Assembly (NCBI GenBank): GCA_029961685.1
Contig: JARWKL010000007.1
Coordinates: 5,476,708-5,540,707 of the forward strand
Source of the DNA: Aristolochia californica
Taxonomy: Eukaryota > Streptophyta > Magnoliopsida > Piperales > Aristolochiaceae
Length of the DNA stretch: 64,000 nt
Reading direction: 5' to 3'
Shown: piece after piece, positions 1 through 11,609 of the stretch
Position numbering within the stretch: the first letter of the stretch is position 1
How the letters are laid out: the number at the start of each line of letters is the position of its first letter
Program-made: the position numbers and the translations under genes
Notes under the pieces: model-generated
Databases searched by the model: none
What the model saw: the letters and a program-made list of their open reading frames with translations, nothing else
Told to the model about the DNA's origin: nothing

Positions 1-170
1 GGAAAGGCTAGTTACATCCAGAGATTGGTAACGGAGCAGATTAATTAAATAATCTACCCAGATTCAATACATTTTTATGCGATGATTTACTTTAGGGTTA
101 GTCAACAAATTGGAAATTTGATCTGATCTTTATCTTCATCTTCATCTTATGCATCTACAATATCTTCATC

Positions 171-288
171 GTGTTAGTGTGGACAAGTTCATCTTCGAAA
201 TCTTCGAAATAGGGTGTTAGTGTGGACAAGTTCATCTTCGAAATCTTCGAAATAGGGTGTTAGTGTAGACAAATTCATCTTCAACTTC
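171..288. repeat. 43-bp subterminal tandem repeat of element A
   Basis: Units start at 171, 214 and 257 (period 43; the third is partial and diverged). Each opens with GTGTTAGTGTGGACAAG and contains two copies of ATCTTCGAA. The phrase GGGTGTTAGT resembles the element's own terminus GGGTTAGT, so these may be subterminal transposase-binding repeats. That role is inference. Confidence 0.75.
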
Positions 289-639
289 ATCTTCGAAATT
301 TAAAACCATTGATTTTATTAATTATAAAAATACGTTAATTAAACCAAGTGTTTGAGTTAACAATATTTTAATTACCACTATTAAATCACTAATACAATAG
401 AGTAAATAAAAAATAAATATAATTAATAAATAAATAAGTATTATATTAATAACATAAGATAGATTTTTTACATGGTATTAATTAATAATATATTTTGACA
501 AAATTAAAAGTAATTAATTAATCAAATGCATACTTTAATTAAATTTTATTTACCAGATACTTAAATATGAAGTTTAATATAGTAATAAAATTGAACAAAA
601 ATAATAAATAAATACATATACAACTTTATTAATAACCTA

Positions 640-850
640 AAAAAAAGATTATTCTAATAACGAGTTTGTGCCTTTAATATTAAAATCATCAAGTTACAAG
701 TTTAGTACATATAAACGACGAATGTTCAAAATTAATAAGATACAACCATCATTTATCGTTTCACATGGAAGTCGATATGGCATCTCTAAATTGTGCGGCT
801 CTTGTGGATTCTAATGCACTCTGCCTTCGAAAGCATGTTACTTGGCTACC
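640..850 (-). pseudogene. Remnant of Harbinger transposase 3' end
   Basis: Base by base this stretch follows 5300-5490, which encodes the transposase C-terminus and downstream sequence of element B: shared blocks include AATAAGATACAACCATCA and the region coding for the final residues on the minus strand. Only the last few dozen codons are represented and the reading frame is not kept. It shows that element A descends from an autonomous relative by internal deletion. Confidence 0.7.
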
Positions 851-883
851 CACATACTCAAGACCATCGCAATCGTCACTGTC

Positions 884-1264
884 TGTATACATTTTACATA
901 AAATTGGACATGACCTCTACATAAAATTAAGCATAACATATATATATAATACATTTATAAGATTGGGCATAACCTCTTCTTAAAATTATAATACCTGTAT
1001 AAAATTCGGCATGACCTCTACTTAAAATTGGGCATAATCAATATACATAATACTTGCATAAACACTCCATAAATACTCCATAAAACTGTCTATACATTCC
1101 ATAAACACTCCATGGAATTGTTTATATACACTCCAAAAAATAGTCTAAACACTCCATACACTGCATAACATTATAAATAAACTCCATACAATAATCAAAC
1201 ACAACAAAATTAAAATGAAATATCACTATCAATTTACAATCGCCTAAATAAAAACTATAAATCC
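884..1264. repeat. Module shared with the hAT element at 47.3-47.7 kb
   Basis: This AT-rich block contains several near-copies of AAAATTGGGCATGACCTCTA and then several of AAACACTCCATA. Its reverse complement matches 47266-47657 almost continuously. Similarity starts near 884 and ends near 1264, and the sequence outside differs in both places. No coding potential is seen. It sits in element A where the transposase body is missing. Confidence 0.8.
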
Positions 1265-2119
1265 ATTATAAATTTACAAACTATAATTGTTTCTCTTCAT
1301 GCTAGTTGTTCCTCGCCCATTTCCCCCTATGAACTAATCTCCAAATCTTCCCCTTGATTGATCTTTCTCTTGTAGAGGAGGCAACTCCTTCAATACTACA
1401 ATTGTTACATCATCATCATTGCCCTGACATGCAAGTAAGAACATCCAGAATAAATCCGTAATTATGGTAAAAAAAGGGGGTCAATTCTTTACTAGTTTAC
1501 TTTTAACAATCTAAAAATTCTGAATAGGGATATAAATATTAACCTGATGAGACATTCTCAAGCAGGCCTCCGGACTCAAAAGTCTCCTACTCCAAAAAAA
1601 TAAGATTGGAAAACAAAATCGTAGAACAATGGTTGAAATGGCATTGGTCAACAAGTTCTCAACAATATCAAAAGTAGGATATATCAATCACAAGTAGTTG
1701 TCTATAAGGCAAATCAAATACAACACTAAATTAATAAAAAAAATAGAGTTTAGACTTACCTTATGAAATTTGAGAAAAATCAAAGCCGAAGGGTTAAATT
1801 TAAACCACAAAAAAAAAAAAAAATACCATGTGGTGGATATGTATAACACCCGAATCTCCTCACCACATGGCAAAAACATTTCATAGCACTTCAAAAATCC
1901 TCAACAACATTCTAAAACATTTCAAAATTAATTAATCTATTTTCACTACTGCATATACACTAAACATTGAAAAAACACACACATCAAGTTCAAATTCACC
2001 GAACACCCCTGGTAGAACCCCATATAACTTCGCAGTCACTATGAACTACACCTCGTCAGTGACAGGGGTCAGGTTTCGTTGGCTAATGGACGCCCGTGTA
2101 GGCGACTCAGCCTTGTTTG

Positions 2120-2660
2120 AATTGAACTAAAAAACCCCTAATAAAACCTAAACCATAAACCATCAAACCGTAAAGTCAAACCCTATCACCTACTAATCTC
2201 TAAACCCTAAACACACAGTACCCTAAACCTTAGAAGCCCTAAACTCTAAACCCTACACCAAAATTCCAGACCCTAAACCCAAAAAACCCTAGAGCTTAAA
2301 AACACAAAACCCCCCAAAACCTTAAAAACCCTATCACCTACTAAACTCTAAACCCTAAACACTAATTCCATAACTTAATACAATAAAAGCCCTAAACCCT
2401 AAACCCTAAACCCTACACCCTAATTCCAAACCCCAAACCCAAAAAACCTTATAGCTTAAAAACACAAAACTCCCAAAACCTTAAAAACCCTAAACCCCCT
2501 AAACCTTAAAAGCCCTAATTCCTAAAATACCCAAAATCCTTAACCATAAACCCTAAACCCTAATTACTGGACCCTTAAATACCGAGCAGCAAACCCTAAA
2601 AATAATCCATACACGAATCAAGAATTTAGACTATAAACCGTAACCCTAAATCCCAAAATA
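2120..2660. repeat. Degenerate telomere-like CCCTAAA repeats in element A
   Basis: The segment is dense in CCCTAAA and AACCCTAAA variants separated by short irregular spacers. The longest pure run is only about three units, near 2393-2413. The same kind of block sits at the equivalent place in both copies within element B, so it is part of the transposon family and not a chromosome end. Confidence 0.8.
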
Positions 2661-2879
2661 ATGCACAAATAACCCCCAATTATGCACAAAAAATAAATTT
2701 AAATCAAATAAAACACTAATTTAATGAAAAAAAATTAGGGTTTAGGCATACCTTATGAAATATGGGGAAATCCGAAGCTGAAGGGTGAAATCGATGCCTA
2801 ATCGAAGTAGATATTAAGCAATCGATGCCCAAATGTCCAAAATCGAAGAAAATCGAAATGGAAATGGGAAAATCGAACG

Positions 2880-3250
2880 AAATAGGATGGTATTTTCGGG
2901 GGAAAGGAGACTAGCCAGAGAGAGAAGGGAGTGGGAGGCCGAAAGGGAGAAGAGAGGGAGAAGACAGAGAAGAAAGGGAGGTCGAGAGGGAATAGAGAGA
3001 GAGAGAAGCGAGAGAGAGCGAGTCCGAGAGAAGAGAGGGAGTCACGGAGACGAGAGAGGGGGTGCGAGAGAGAGGGCGAGGCCGAGAGAAGACCGAGAGA
3101 TGAGGCCGGAGACGAGAGGGAACTGAGACTGTGGCCGGAGACGAAGGACGAGATCGATTTTGGCAGCAGCGACATCGGGGGCGCAGGGAGACGAGAGAGG
3201 GAGTGCGGGAGAGAGGAAGAAAAAAATGAGAAATGACGACGCGCGAAGGG
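2880..3250. repeat. Purine-rich (GA) low-complexity arm of element A
   Basis: The plus strand is almost all G and A with GAGAGA and CGAGAG phrases. Long open frames here on both strands (Arg/Glu-rich on plus, Ser/Leu/Pro-rich on minus) come from the composition and are not credible genes. A comparable purine-rich arm occurs at 11610-11840 in element B. Confidence 0.8.
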
Positions 3251-3480
3251 GGGTACGAAGAGTGAGAGGGGAAAAACCGAGCGTCACCCGTCCCTCAATT
3301 CAAAGAAGATCAAACAAGGCCTTCTTCCACATGATCGAAATTAAACTGTGGAGATGAAGGACCCCTTCATCCCCTGCAACGAGATGAAGCTCCATCTGCG
3401 CTCCACTAATGACTTCAAGTGTTGAAGGGCGTTATGCAGTTGAAGATCATCTCGTCCTTCAAGTTGACTAACCCCCCTTA

Positions 3481-4494
3481 GTGCACTTTGGTTAAAGATG
3501 CGGTGGAAGCACAAGAGAGTGAAAATGAAAGTGATGGGGCCAGAGCATGCGAACTTAGTGTAAGTGAAACCGTACTAGAAAACACTTTCCTGTGTTAATG
3601 CCAAAAATAAAAAATGTAGTGCAAATTAAAAAATGAGTTACTTTTTATAATATATCTAACAGATAATTAACCAAAACAAATATGGTAACTACGTAATAAG
3701 TAATTTGATGTAGTATTAAAATATATTAATATACAAATTAATCAAATATCTTATTTAATTAATAAATTAAGATAGATTGCAATTTAGTCTAAATTAATAC
3801 CATAATTAAATGTGACAATTAACTTGTGCACTATTAATTATAAAAAATATATTTAAAAAAGAAAAAATAATTGTAATTAACAAAATAAATAAATAAATAA
3901 AATATTTTATTAATCACATAAGATATATTTACTTATAATAAATTAATATTATATTTCCACAAAATTAAAATTAATTAGTTTAATTAATGATAAAAAATAA
4001 AATAATTAAACAAAAATACATGATCAATTGCTTACGTTAACAATATTTTAATTACCACTCTTAAATCACTAATTTAATATAGTAATAAAAATAATAAATA
4101 TAATATTTTATTGATAACATAAGATAGATTTTTACTTAGTATAAATTAATAATATATTTCCACTAAATTCAAAATTATTATAAAAATAAAATAATTAAAC
4201 AAAAATACATGATCAAATGTTGATTTTAACAATATTTTAATTACTACTCTTAAATCACTAATTTAATATAGTAATAAAAATAATGAAAATAATAAATAAA
4301 TATAATATTTTATTTTATTAACAGCATAAGAAAGATTTTCACAAAGTATAAATTTAATAATATATTTCCTCAAATTTAAAAATTAGCAGTTTAATTAATT
4401 ATAGAAATAAAATAATTAAAGAAATACTTTATAATGAACTGAATTAATAATGACCGAGAGCAAGAGCGTCGAGAGGAGAGCGAGATTCACTTTA
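3481..4494. other. AT-rich fragment related to a Harbinger left arm
   Basis: No gene is seen. Sequence at 3560-3830 runs parallel to 4600-4860 inside element B (shared blocks such as GATAATTAACCAAAA, then ATATTAATAT-rich text), so this looks like the left arm of a third, older Harbinger-type element. A segment of about 60 bp at 4432-4491 recurs at 12061-12121. Confidence 0.5.
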
Positions 4495-5404
4495 GGGGGG
4501 GTTAGTCCACAATGAATTGAATTGAAGTGAAGAATTGAATTGAATTTAAATGAATTGATTCCACTTCAATTCATCTTTGGGTACTAGTGTAGACAAGTTA
4601 AAGTATACTGGAAAACAAATTCCAGTGTTAGTGCCAAGAGGATGAGTAACCTTTTATAATATACTTAAATAGAATATATGCCTAAAGTGATAATTAACCA
4701 AAATAAACATGGTTACTACAATTAATAGTTATTTAACGTGTAGTATTAAAATAGGTTAATATCCTAATTAACGAAAAACTATATTATATTACTTAATGAT
4801 TATAATTTATTATAAATTAATACAATAATTACATGTAACTAGAATATAATATTAAAAATAAAAAAAGTAAAAAATAACTTAAGCGAATATAATAAATAAA
4901 TAAATTATTTTGTAATAATATAATATATATTTTAACATTAAAACTCACTAATTTAAGACAATAATAAATAAATAAATGTATTAATTTATCATTAATATAA
5001 TATATATTTTTACGTATTATTAATTAATAATATATTGAGACAAAATGTAAAACCATTGGTTTAATTAATTATACCATTGGGATAATTATACCAATTAATG
5101 ATTACAGTTTATTATAAATTAATATATTAATTACATTATTAATAATATATTTTTATAAAATAAAAAATGATTTGTTTATATAATTATAAAAATGATTAGT
5201 TTAAATAAATAATTAAAACTAAAAAAAAAACCTTGCTTCCAAATGAACCAAGTTACTTGTAATAGTCCCCAATTTATAGCATAAAAGCAAACGTTTATGC
5301 CTTGGAATATAACAACGAGTCCGTGCATTTAAAATCATTAACTTACTAGTTTTTAGTACATACGAACGACTACATACATGTTCAAAAACAATAAGATACA
5401 ACCA

Positions 5405-6742
5405 TCAATAATCACTCCACATGCTAGTCGCTATATCATTTCGAAATTGTGTGGCTCTAGTGGATTGTAATGCACGCCGCCTCTGCATGGTTGTTGGTAC
5501 GTTGTCTTCATCCCCAAGATCATCGTTATCATCACTATCTTCATCCTCATTTACACCTGCTAATCGAAGCTCGTCATCCGAATCATCATCTTCCAATTCA
5601 AACATATCATTGTAATCCTCATTACGTATATAATTGTATAATAAGCAACAAGCCATTCCAATTTTTATCTGGATGTTATAAGAAAATGGAGGAGCACCTT
5701 TCAACATTTGGAATCGAGCTTTTAAAGCACCAAAAGTTCGTTCAATAGTATTCCTCAAATATGAGTGTCTTCGATTGAATAACTCTTTATCATTTCTAGG
5801 AAGGTTGTCTCCAAATTCTTGTAGATGATAACGAGTTCCTCGATATGGAGCCAAAAATCTTGGCATATTTGCATAACCAACATCCACCTAAGATATTTGA
5901 AGATAAAATCGAACAAAATTACTACATAAAAATATATTATTTACATTCAGGTAAAAATATTTTATCTCAGCGAGTCAATGCGTCATTCAGTACACGGGAA
6001 TCGGCTGCTGATCCCTCCCATCCAACAAGTACATAAGTGGATTGCATGTCAAATGTACATGCTGCCATCACATTTTGTGAGAGATAGCCCTTTCAGTTCC
6101 AAAACCTTTGTTGTTCTTCAAGTGAGATGTTTTCTTTGATATGAGTTCCACCAATAGCCCCAATACAATCCTAATTATATCATTTCAATTAATGCAAAGT
6201 AACTCTAAAAATTGTTCATTAGAGGCAAGTGATGTTACTTTAAAATACGGATAAAATATTGGATTGTTTAAAATCTTCGAGTGAGTGCGTTCTGAAGGCC
6301 GTTTGATGTAATCAGACTAAAGTTTGATAATAGCATTCAACACCTTATTGAAATACCTACTTATGGTCCGGTTTGATCTATCAAACATCTCTACTGTGAC
6401 ACTATATGCTTCTTGTTGACCAACAATTAGGAGAAAATATGCAAGTTGTTCTTCCACTGAGATGGTCTTTGTGGGTGATAAAAATCATTTAATATAAAGT
6501 AACTCTGCCAATTTATGAAACACAATTTGATTCATCCTATAAACTTTTCAAAATTTAACAGCTGATTTAGCTAATGCCTTTTGCAAATAAATCAGACCAC
6601 CAATCCCACGAGGACGTAGTGCACGTCTATTCCTATGGTTGAGATAATATCTTCCCATCATGTATGTAAGACATGTGAGCGGTATCATAAATACAATCCT
6701 TTTTTTGTCTTTCTTAATATCCATGGAAACCTGCAAATACAA
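5405..6742 (-). pseudogene. PIF/Harbinger DDE transposase (broken)
   Basis: Read on the minus strand from 6742 to 5405. Recognisable blocks are an N-terminal region (6548-6742), the block holding the first catalytic Asp (near 6150-6175), VGWEGSAADSRVL with the second Asp (near 5985-6040), then VGYANMPRFLAPYRGTRYH and the C-terminal block NTIERTFGALKARFQMLK with the catalytic Glu. It ends in an acidic tail at 5405. Several stops and frame changes separate the blocks. Where the family normally has GAIDGTHI this copy reads GAIGGTHI, so the first catalytic Asp is lost. It is related to HARBI1-like nucleases, which cut and join transposon ends in the nucleus. It is certainly inactive as it stands. 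Confidence 0.85.
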
Positions 6743-7047
6743 TCACCACATCACAATGACGACTATAAAAATAATTCAAGTTTTTTCCTAAATGTTATAA
6801 ACACTAAAGCATACCCTTATCTTCAATCATAACCTATTTTCAATCACACATAGATATAACCATATCCAATCACACATCTACAATATTCATCCACACAATA
6901 AGAACACAACAATCATGAAAAGCCAAATCTGATCCATAATGATATTCATAATCTATTAATGATAAGTCTCATAATGTCATAGTTAAAAAACATAATTACA
7001 ATTTAAAACAATCGTCCCAAAGTAGATAGTGTACTTAAAACTCATTA

Positions 7048-8085
7048 CTACATTTCACTAGAACAATATTTAAGCCACTGGAGTCGCTCTTCCACTGTCA
7101 TATTTATAAACATTTTCCTCTTAGTTTTCGTATCCAACCATTCAGGAGCACAAAACTTCCACTGTATCGAAATGTTCGGGATTTTCGATAGGGCTTCAAT
7201 CCATTTATCTTCGTTGACATTATCATCATCCGGTTTTATAGCATCACGCAATACCGCGGCAATTTCTTTTATTGTATCAAGGAACACAAAACTGTCATCA
7301 GTGGACATTTTCGGTTTCTTTTTACGATGACTTGAAGTTGACGGGTTAGCACTTCGAGACTGATTAGGTGCCGAATCATTTTCTGTAAAGAATGGTGATG
7401 GAGTGTCTCTACTTAAATCGACATCCTGGAGCATGTCCAAATGTGAATTTTTTTCCTAATGTTGGACATCATTGGACATGTCTGTGTTAGTTTGAGTTAC
7501 TGTCCCCATGGCTATTGAGTTTCCCACTACCAAAGCCAGTTTGTCATAAAAGGGGCAACCTTGTTGTCTATACTTTTTAGCATATTTATGCTCCTACAAG
7601 AATAAAACATCATTAAATGGCTTAGAAAAAAGTTCTAGTAATGTGAAAAACATTGGCATTCGTTGTACAATACATCATAATTTAATGACCTTGATATACT
7701 CTTGCCATACAGAATGGCATGCAGTAACTCGGTGTGTGGTTGCATCCCAACCAAACCCACTAGTGTTGAGACAACTCTTTACTGCTTGGTAAGTTTTCTT
7801 CCATGATCTTGTTCGATTCTTGAGTTGATCAACAGTTTTTTAGTTGTGTCTTCATTGAACCTATTGACACAGTCCAAATACGCCTCATGCTTCCAAACCC
7901 CATTGGGCATTCTGTTCCCCATATTGACTTGCTCAACCAAGAGATCGAGCATTTTGCTGTCATCATTGAAGGTCCAAATGTCATATGATCGAGAAGTTTG
8001 TTATCTTTTTCCAGCCATTTGTAATCTAAATCCGAGATGGTCCTCATGGAAATTTTGTTTATCAGACAACCATTACCCATCGTAG
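7048..8085 (-). pseudogene. Myb/SANT-like accessory protein of Harbinger element, copy 1 (broken)
   Basis: On the minus strand, frames between about 8020 and 7750 give VEQVNMGNRMPNGVWKHEA and AYLDCVNRFNED, typical of the plant Myb/SANT-like DNA-binding domain found in the second gene of PIF/Harbinger elements. A downstream open stretch (7440-7048, 130 codons) gives the C-terminal part, with a Ser-rich linker and KKKPK followed by a helical segment ending LQWLKYCSSEM. Frame changes and stops occur between the parts; some gaps could be introns. In the family, this protein binds the element's ends and helps bring the transposase into the nucleus. Identification rests on visible motifs; function is by analogy. 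Confidence 0.7.
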
Positions 8086-8309
8086 TAACTAGGGACACAC
8101 GAAAACACAACAAAAAAAACAAAATACCATGTAGTGGATATTTATAACACCAAATCTCCTCACCACATAGCAAAATCATTCTATAGCACTTCAAAATTAT
8201 TCAACAACATTTTACAACAATTAAAAATTAATCGAACTAATTCTATAATAGATGACTAGTCCTACCAATACAAAAACACACCTAAGTCCAAACACAACCT
8301 TGTTTGAAT

Positions 8310-8620
8310 TGGACTAAACCCCCTAAATCCTAAACCCTAACCAATAACCCTAAACCCTAAGTCCCAAACGCTAGACCTTAAAACCCCTAAAAGCCCCAAA
8401 CATTAAACCATAAGCCGTTAAAACACTATCACCCCAAAAACCGAGAACCCTTTTCTTTTTTGAAAAAACCATAAACCCTAATTCCGGACCTAAAGACTAA
8501 ACCCTACACCTTAAAACTCTAAAAGTCCCAAACCCTAACTTTAATCCCGATATTAAACCCTATCAAGACGAAATTGAACCCTAAATCCCATAAACCCTAA
8601 CCTTAAATCCCACAATTAGG
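8310..8620. repeat. Degenerate telomere-like repeats, unit 1 of element B
   Basis: AACCCTAAACCCTAA and AAACCCTAACC variants are interspersed with spacer bases. The block corresponds in position to 2120-2660 of element A, beside the 5' side of the Myb/SANT gene. Confidence 0.75.
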
Positions 8621-8840
8621 CCACAATCAAGATAAATTACGCACATAAATTAAAATTAAATCAAATAGAACACTAAATTAGTTGAAAATAAAATAGGGTT
8701 TCGGCTTACCTTTTGAAATTTGGGGAAAACCACCGCTGAATGAGGAAATCTATGCCCAATCGAAGAAATTGACGCCTAAATGTAAAAAATTAAAGGAAAT
8801 CGAAGGATATCGAAATCGGAATACGTTAAATCGAAGGAAA

Positions 8841-9478
8841 CCTTTGTTGTTCTTCAAGTGAGATGTTTTCTTTGATATGAGTTCCACCAATAGCCCCAAT
8901 ACAATCCTAATTATATCATTTCAATTAATGCAAAGTAACTCTAAAAATTGTTCATTAGAGGCAAGTGATGTTACTTTAAAATACGGATAAAATATTGGAT
9001 TGTTTAAAATCTTCGAGTGAGTGCGTTCTGAAGGCCGTTTGATGTAATCAGACTAAAGTTTGATAATAGCATTCAACACCTTATTGAAATACCTACTTAT
9101 GGTCCGGTTTGATCTATCAAACATCTCTACTGTGACACTATATGCTTCTTGTTGACCAACAATTAGGAGAAAATATGCAAGTTGTTCTTCCACTGAGATG
9201 GTCTTTGTGGGTGATAAAAATCATTTAATATAAAGTAACTCTGCCAATTTATGAAACACAATTTGATTCATCCTATAAACTTTTCAAAATTTAACAGCTG
9301 ATTTAGCTAATGCCTTTTGCAAATAAATCAGACCACCAATCCCACGAGGACGTAGTGCACGTCTATTCCTATGGTTGAGATAATATCTTCCCATCATGTA
9401 TGTAAGACATGTGAGCGGTATCATAAATACAATCCTTTTTTTGTCTTTCTTAATATCCATGGAAACCTGCAAATACAA
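8841..9478 (-). pseudogene. Truncated second copy of Harbinger transposase
   Basis: This duplicate covers only the N-terminal region through the first catalytic block (GAIGGTHI, again Gly for Asp). The part with the second Asp and the Glu lies outside the duplicated unit, so this copy is cut off at its 3' side by the duplication junction at 8840/8841. It cannot encode a working enzyme. Confidence 0.8.
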
Positions 9479-9783
9479 TCACCACATCACAATGACGACT
9501 ATAAAAATAATTCAAGTTTTTTCCTAAATGTTATAAACACTAAAGCATACCCTTATCTTCAATCATAACCTATTTTCAATCACACATAGATATAACCATA
9601 TCCAATCACACATCTACAATATTCATCCACACAATAAGAACACAACAATCATGAAAAGCCAAATCTGATCCATAATGATATTCATAATCTATTAATGATA
9701 AGTCTCATAATGTCATAGTTAAAAAACATAATTACAATTTAAAACAATCGTCCCAAAGTAGATAGTGTACTTAAAACTCATTA

Positions 9784-10821
9784 CTACATTTCACTAGAAC
9801 AATATTTAAGCCACTGGAGTCGCTCTTCCACTGTCATATTTATAAACATTTTCCTCTTAGTTTTCGTATCCAACCATTCAGGAGCACAAAACTTCCACTG
9901 TATCGAAATGTTCGGGATTTTCGATAGGGCTTCAATCCATTTATCTTCGTTGACATTATCATCATCCGGTTTTATAGCATCACGCAATACCGCGGCAATT
10001 TCTTTTATTGTATCAAGGAACACAAAACTGTCATCAGTGGACATTTTCGGTTTCTTTTTACGATGACTTGAAGTTGACGGGTTAGCACTTCGAGACTGAT
10101 TAGGTGCCGAATCATTTTCTGTAAAGAATGGTGATGGAGTGTCTCTACTTAAATCGACATCCTGGAGCATGTCCAAATGTGAATTTTTTTCCTAATGTTG
10201 GACATCATTGGACATGTCTGTGTTAGTTTGAGTTACTGTCCCCATGGCTATTGAGTTTCCCACTACCAAAGCCAGTTTGTCATAAAAGGGGCAACCTTGT
10301 TGTCTATACTTTTTAGCATATTTATGCTCCTACAAGAATAAAACATCATTAAATGGCTTAGAAAAAAGTTCTAGTAATGTGAAAAACATTGGCATTCGTT
10401 GTACAATACATCATAATTTAATGACCTTGATATACTCTTGCCATACAGAATGGCATGCAGTAACTCGGTGTGTGGTTGCATCCCAACCAAACCCACTAGT
10501 GTTGAGACAACTCTTTACTGCTTGGTAAGTTTTCTTCCATGATCTTGTTCGATTCTTGAGTTGATCAACAGTTTTTTAGTTGTGTCTTCATTGAACCTAT
10601 TGACACAGTCCAAATACGCCTCATGCTTCCAAACCCCATTGGGCATTCTGTTCCCCATATTGACTTGCTCAACCAAGAGATCGAGCATTTTGCTGTCATC
10701 ATTGAAGGTCCAAATGTCATATGATCGAGAAGTTTGTTATCTTTTTCCAGCCATTTGTAATCTAAATCCGAGATGGTCCTCATGGAAATTTTGTTTATCA
10801 GACAACCATTACCCATCGTAG
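9784..10821 (-). pseudogene. Myb/SANT-like accessory protein, copy 2 (broken)
   Basis: Identical to the copy at 7048-8085, with the same frame breaks and the same 130-codon C-terminal frame at 9784-10176. Because the lesions are shared, the gene was already broken before the tandem duplication arose. Confidence 0.7.
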
Positions 10822-11045
10822 TAACTAGGGACACACGAAAACACAACAAAAAAAACAAAATACCATGTAGTGGATATTTATAACACCAAATCTCCTCACC
10901 ACATAGCAAAATCATTCTATAGCACTTCAAAATTATTCAACAACATTTTACAACAATTAAAAATTAATCGAACTAATTCTATAATAGATGACTAGTCCTA
11001 CCAATACAAAAACACACCTAAGTCCAAACACAACCTTGTTTGAAT

Positions 11046-11356
11046 TGGACTAAACCCCCTAAATCCTAAACCCTAACCAATAACCCTAAACCCTAAGTCC
11101 CAAACGCTAGACCTTAAAACCCCTAAAAGCCCCAAACATTAAACCATAAGCCGTTAAAACACTATCACCCCAAAAACCGAGAACCCTTTTCTTTTTTGAA
11201 AAAACCATAAACCCTAATTCCGGACCTAAAGACTAAACCCTACACCTTAAAACTCTAAAAGTCCCAAACCCTAACTTTAATCCCGATATTAAACCCTATC
11301 AAGACGAAATTGAACCCTAAATCCCATAAACCCTAACCTTAAATCCCACAATTAGG
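11046..11356. repeat. Degenerate telomere-like repeats, unit 2 of element B
   Basis: Exact tandem copy of the block at 8310-8620, 2736 bp further on. Confidence 0.75.
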
Positions 11357-11576
11357 CCACAATCAAGATAAATTACGCACATAAATTAAAATTAAATCAA
11401 ATAGAACACTAAATTAGTTGAAAATAAAATAGGGTTTCGGCTTACCTTTTGAAATTTGGGGAAAACCACCGCTGAATGAGGAAATCTATGCCCAATCGAA
11501 GAAATTGACGCCTAAATGTAAAAAATTAAAGGAAATCGAAGGATATCGAAATCGGAATACGTTAAATCGAAGGAAA

Positions 11577-11577
11577 T

Positions 11578-11609
<32 letters not shown>

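Larger units (their letters stand above)
95..3477 (-). mobile_element. PIF/Harbinger-like DNA transposon, element A (defective)
   Basis: The left end GGGTTAGTCAAC (95-106) is matched in inverted form at 3463-3477 (GTTGACTAACCCCCC). Both are flanked directly by TTA (92-94 and 3478-3480), the 3-bp TWA-type target duplication characteristic of PIF/Harbinger elements. Inside, in order, lie 43-bp subterminal repeats, a remnant of the transposase 3' end (640-850, minus), a module of about 380 bp shared with an unrelated hAT element, a stretch resembling the Myb/SANT gene 5' region of element B (1800-1990), telomere-like repeats, and a purine-rich right arm. It has no intact protein, so it would depend on transposase made elsewhere. 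The ends and TSD are seen directly; the superfamily follows from TSD plus transposase remnant. Confidence 0.82.
6105..8840 (+). repeat. 2736-bp tandem duplication, unit 1
   Basis: Every position checked recurs exactly 2736 bp downstream: the ORFs starting at 6548, 7048, 7825 and 7829 reappear at 9284, 9784, 10561 and 10565 with identical translations. The left edge is marked by CCTTTGTTGTTCTTC at 6105 and 8841. The unit begins in the middle of the transposase gene and ends in the purine-rich arm. Confidence 0.92.
8841..11576 (+). repeat. 2736-bp tandem duplication, unit 2
   Basis: This is the second, apparently identical copy of 6105-8840. The three bases AAA before each unit start (6102-6104 and 8838-8840) and at its end (11574-11576) are the only junction homology. 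Unit 2 runs straight into a run of 31 G, whereas unit 1 runs straight into unit 2. Confidence 0.92.

Noticed and set aside
2120..2660. Chromosome end or true telomere
   Set aside because: The repeats are degenerate with irregular spacers, recur at matching places in three transposon segments, and genes lie on the far side.
2798..3357. Several overlapping long frames encoding Arg/Glu-rich or Ser/Leu-rich proteins
   Set aside because: They arise on both strands from purine-rich low-complexity DNA and show no domain; this is the arm of a transposon.
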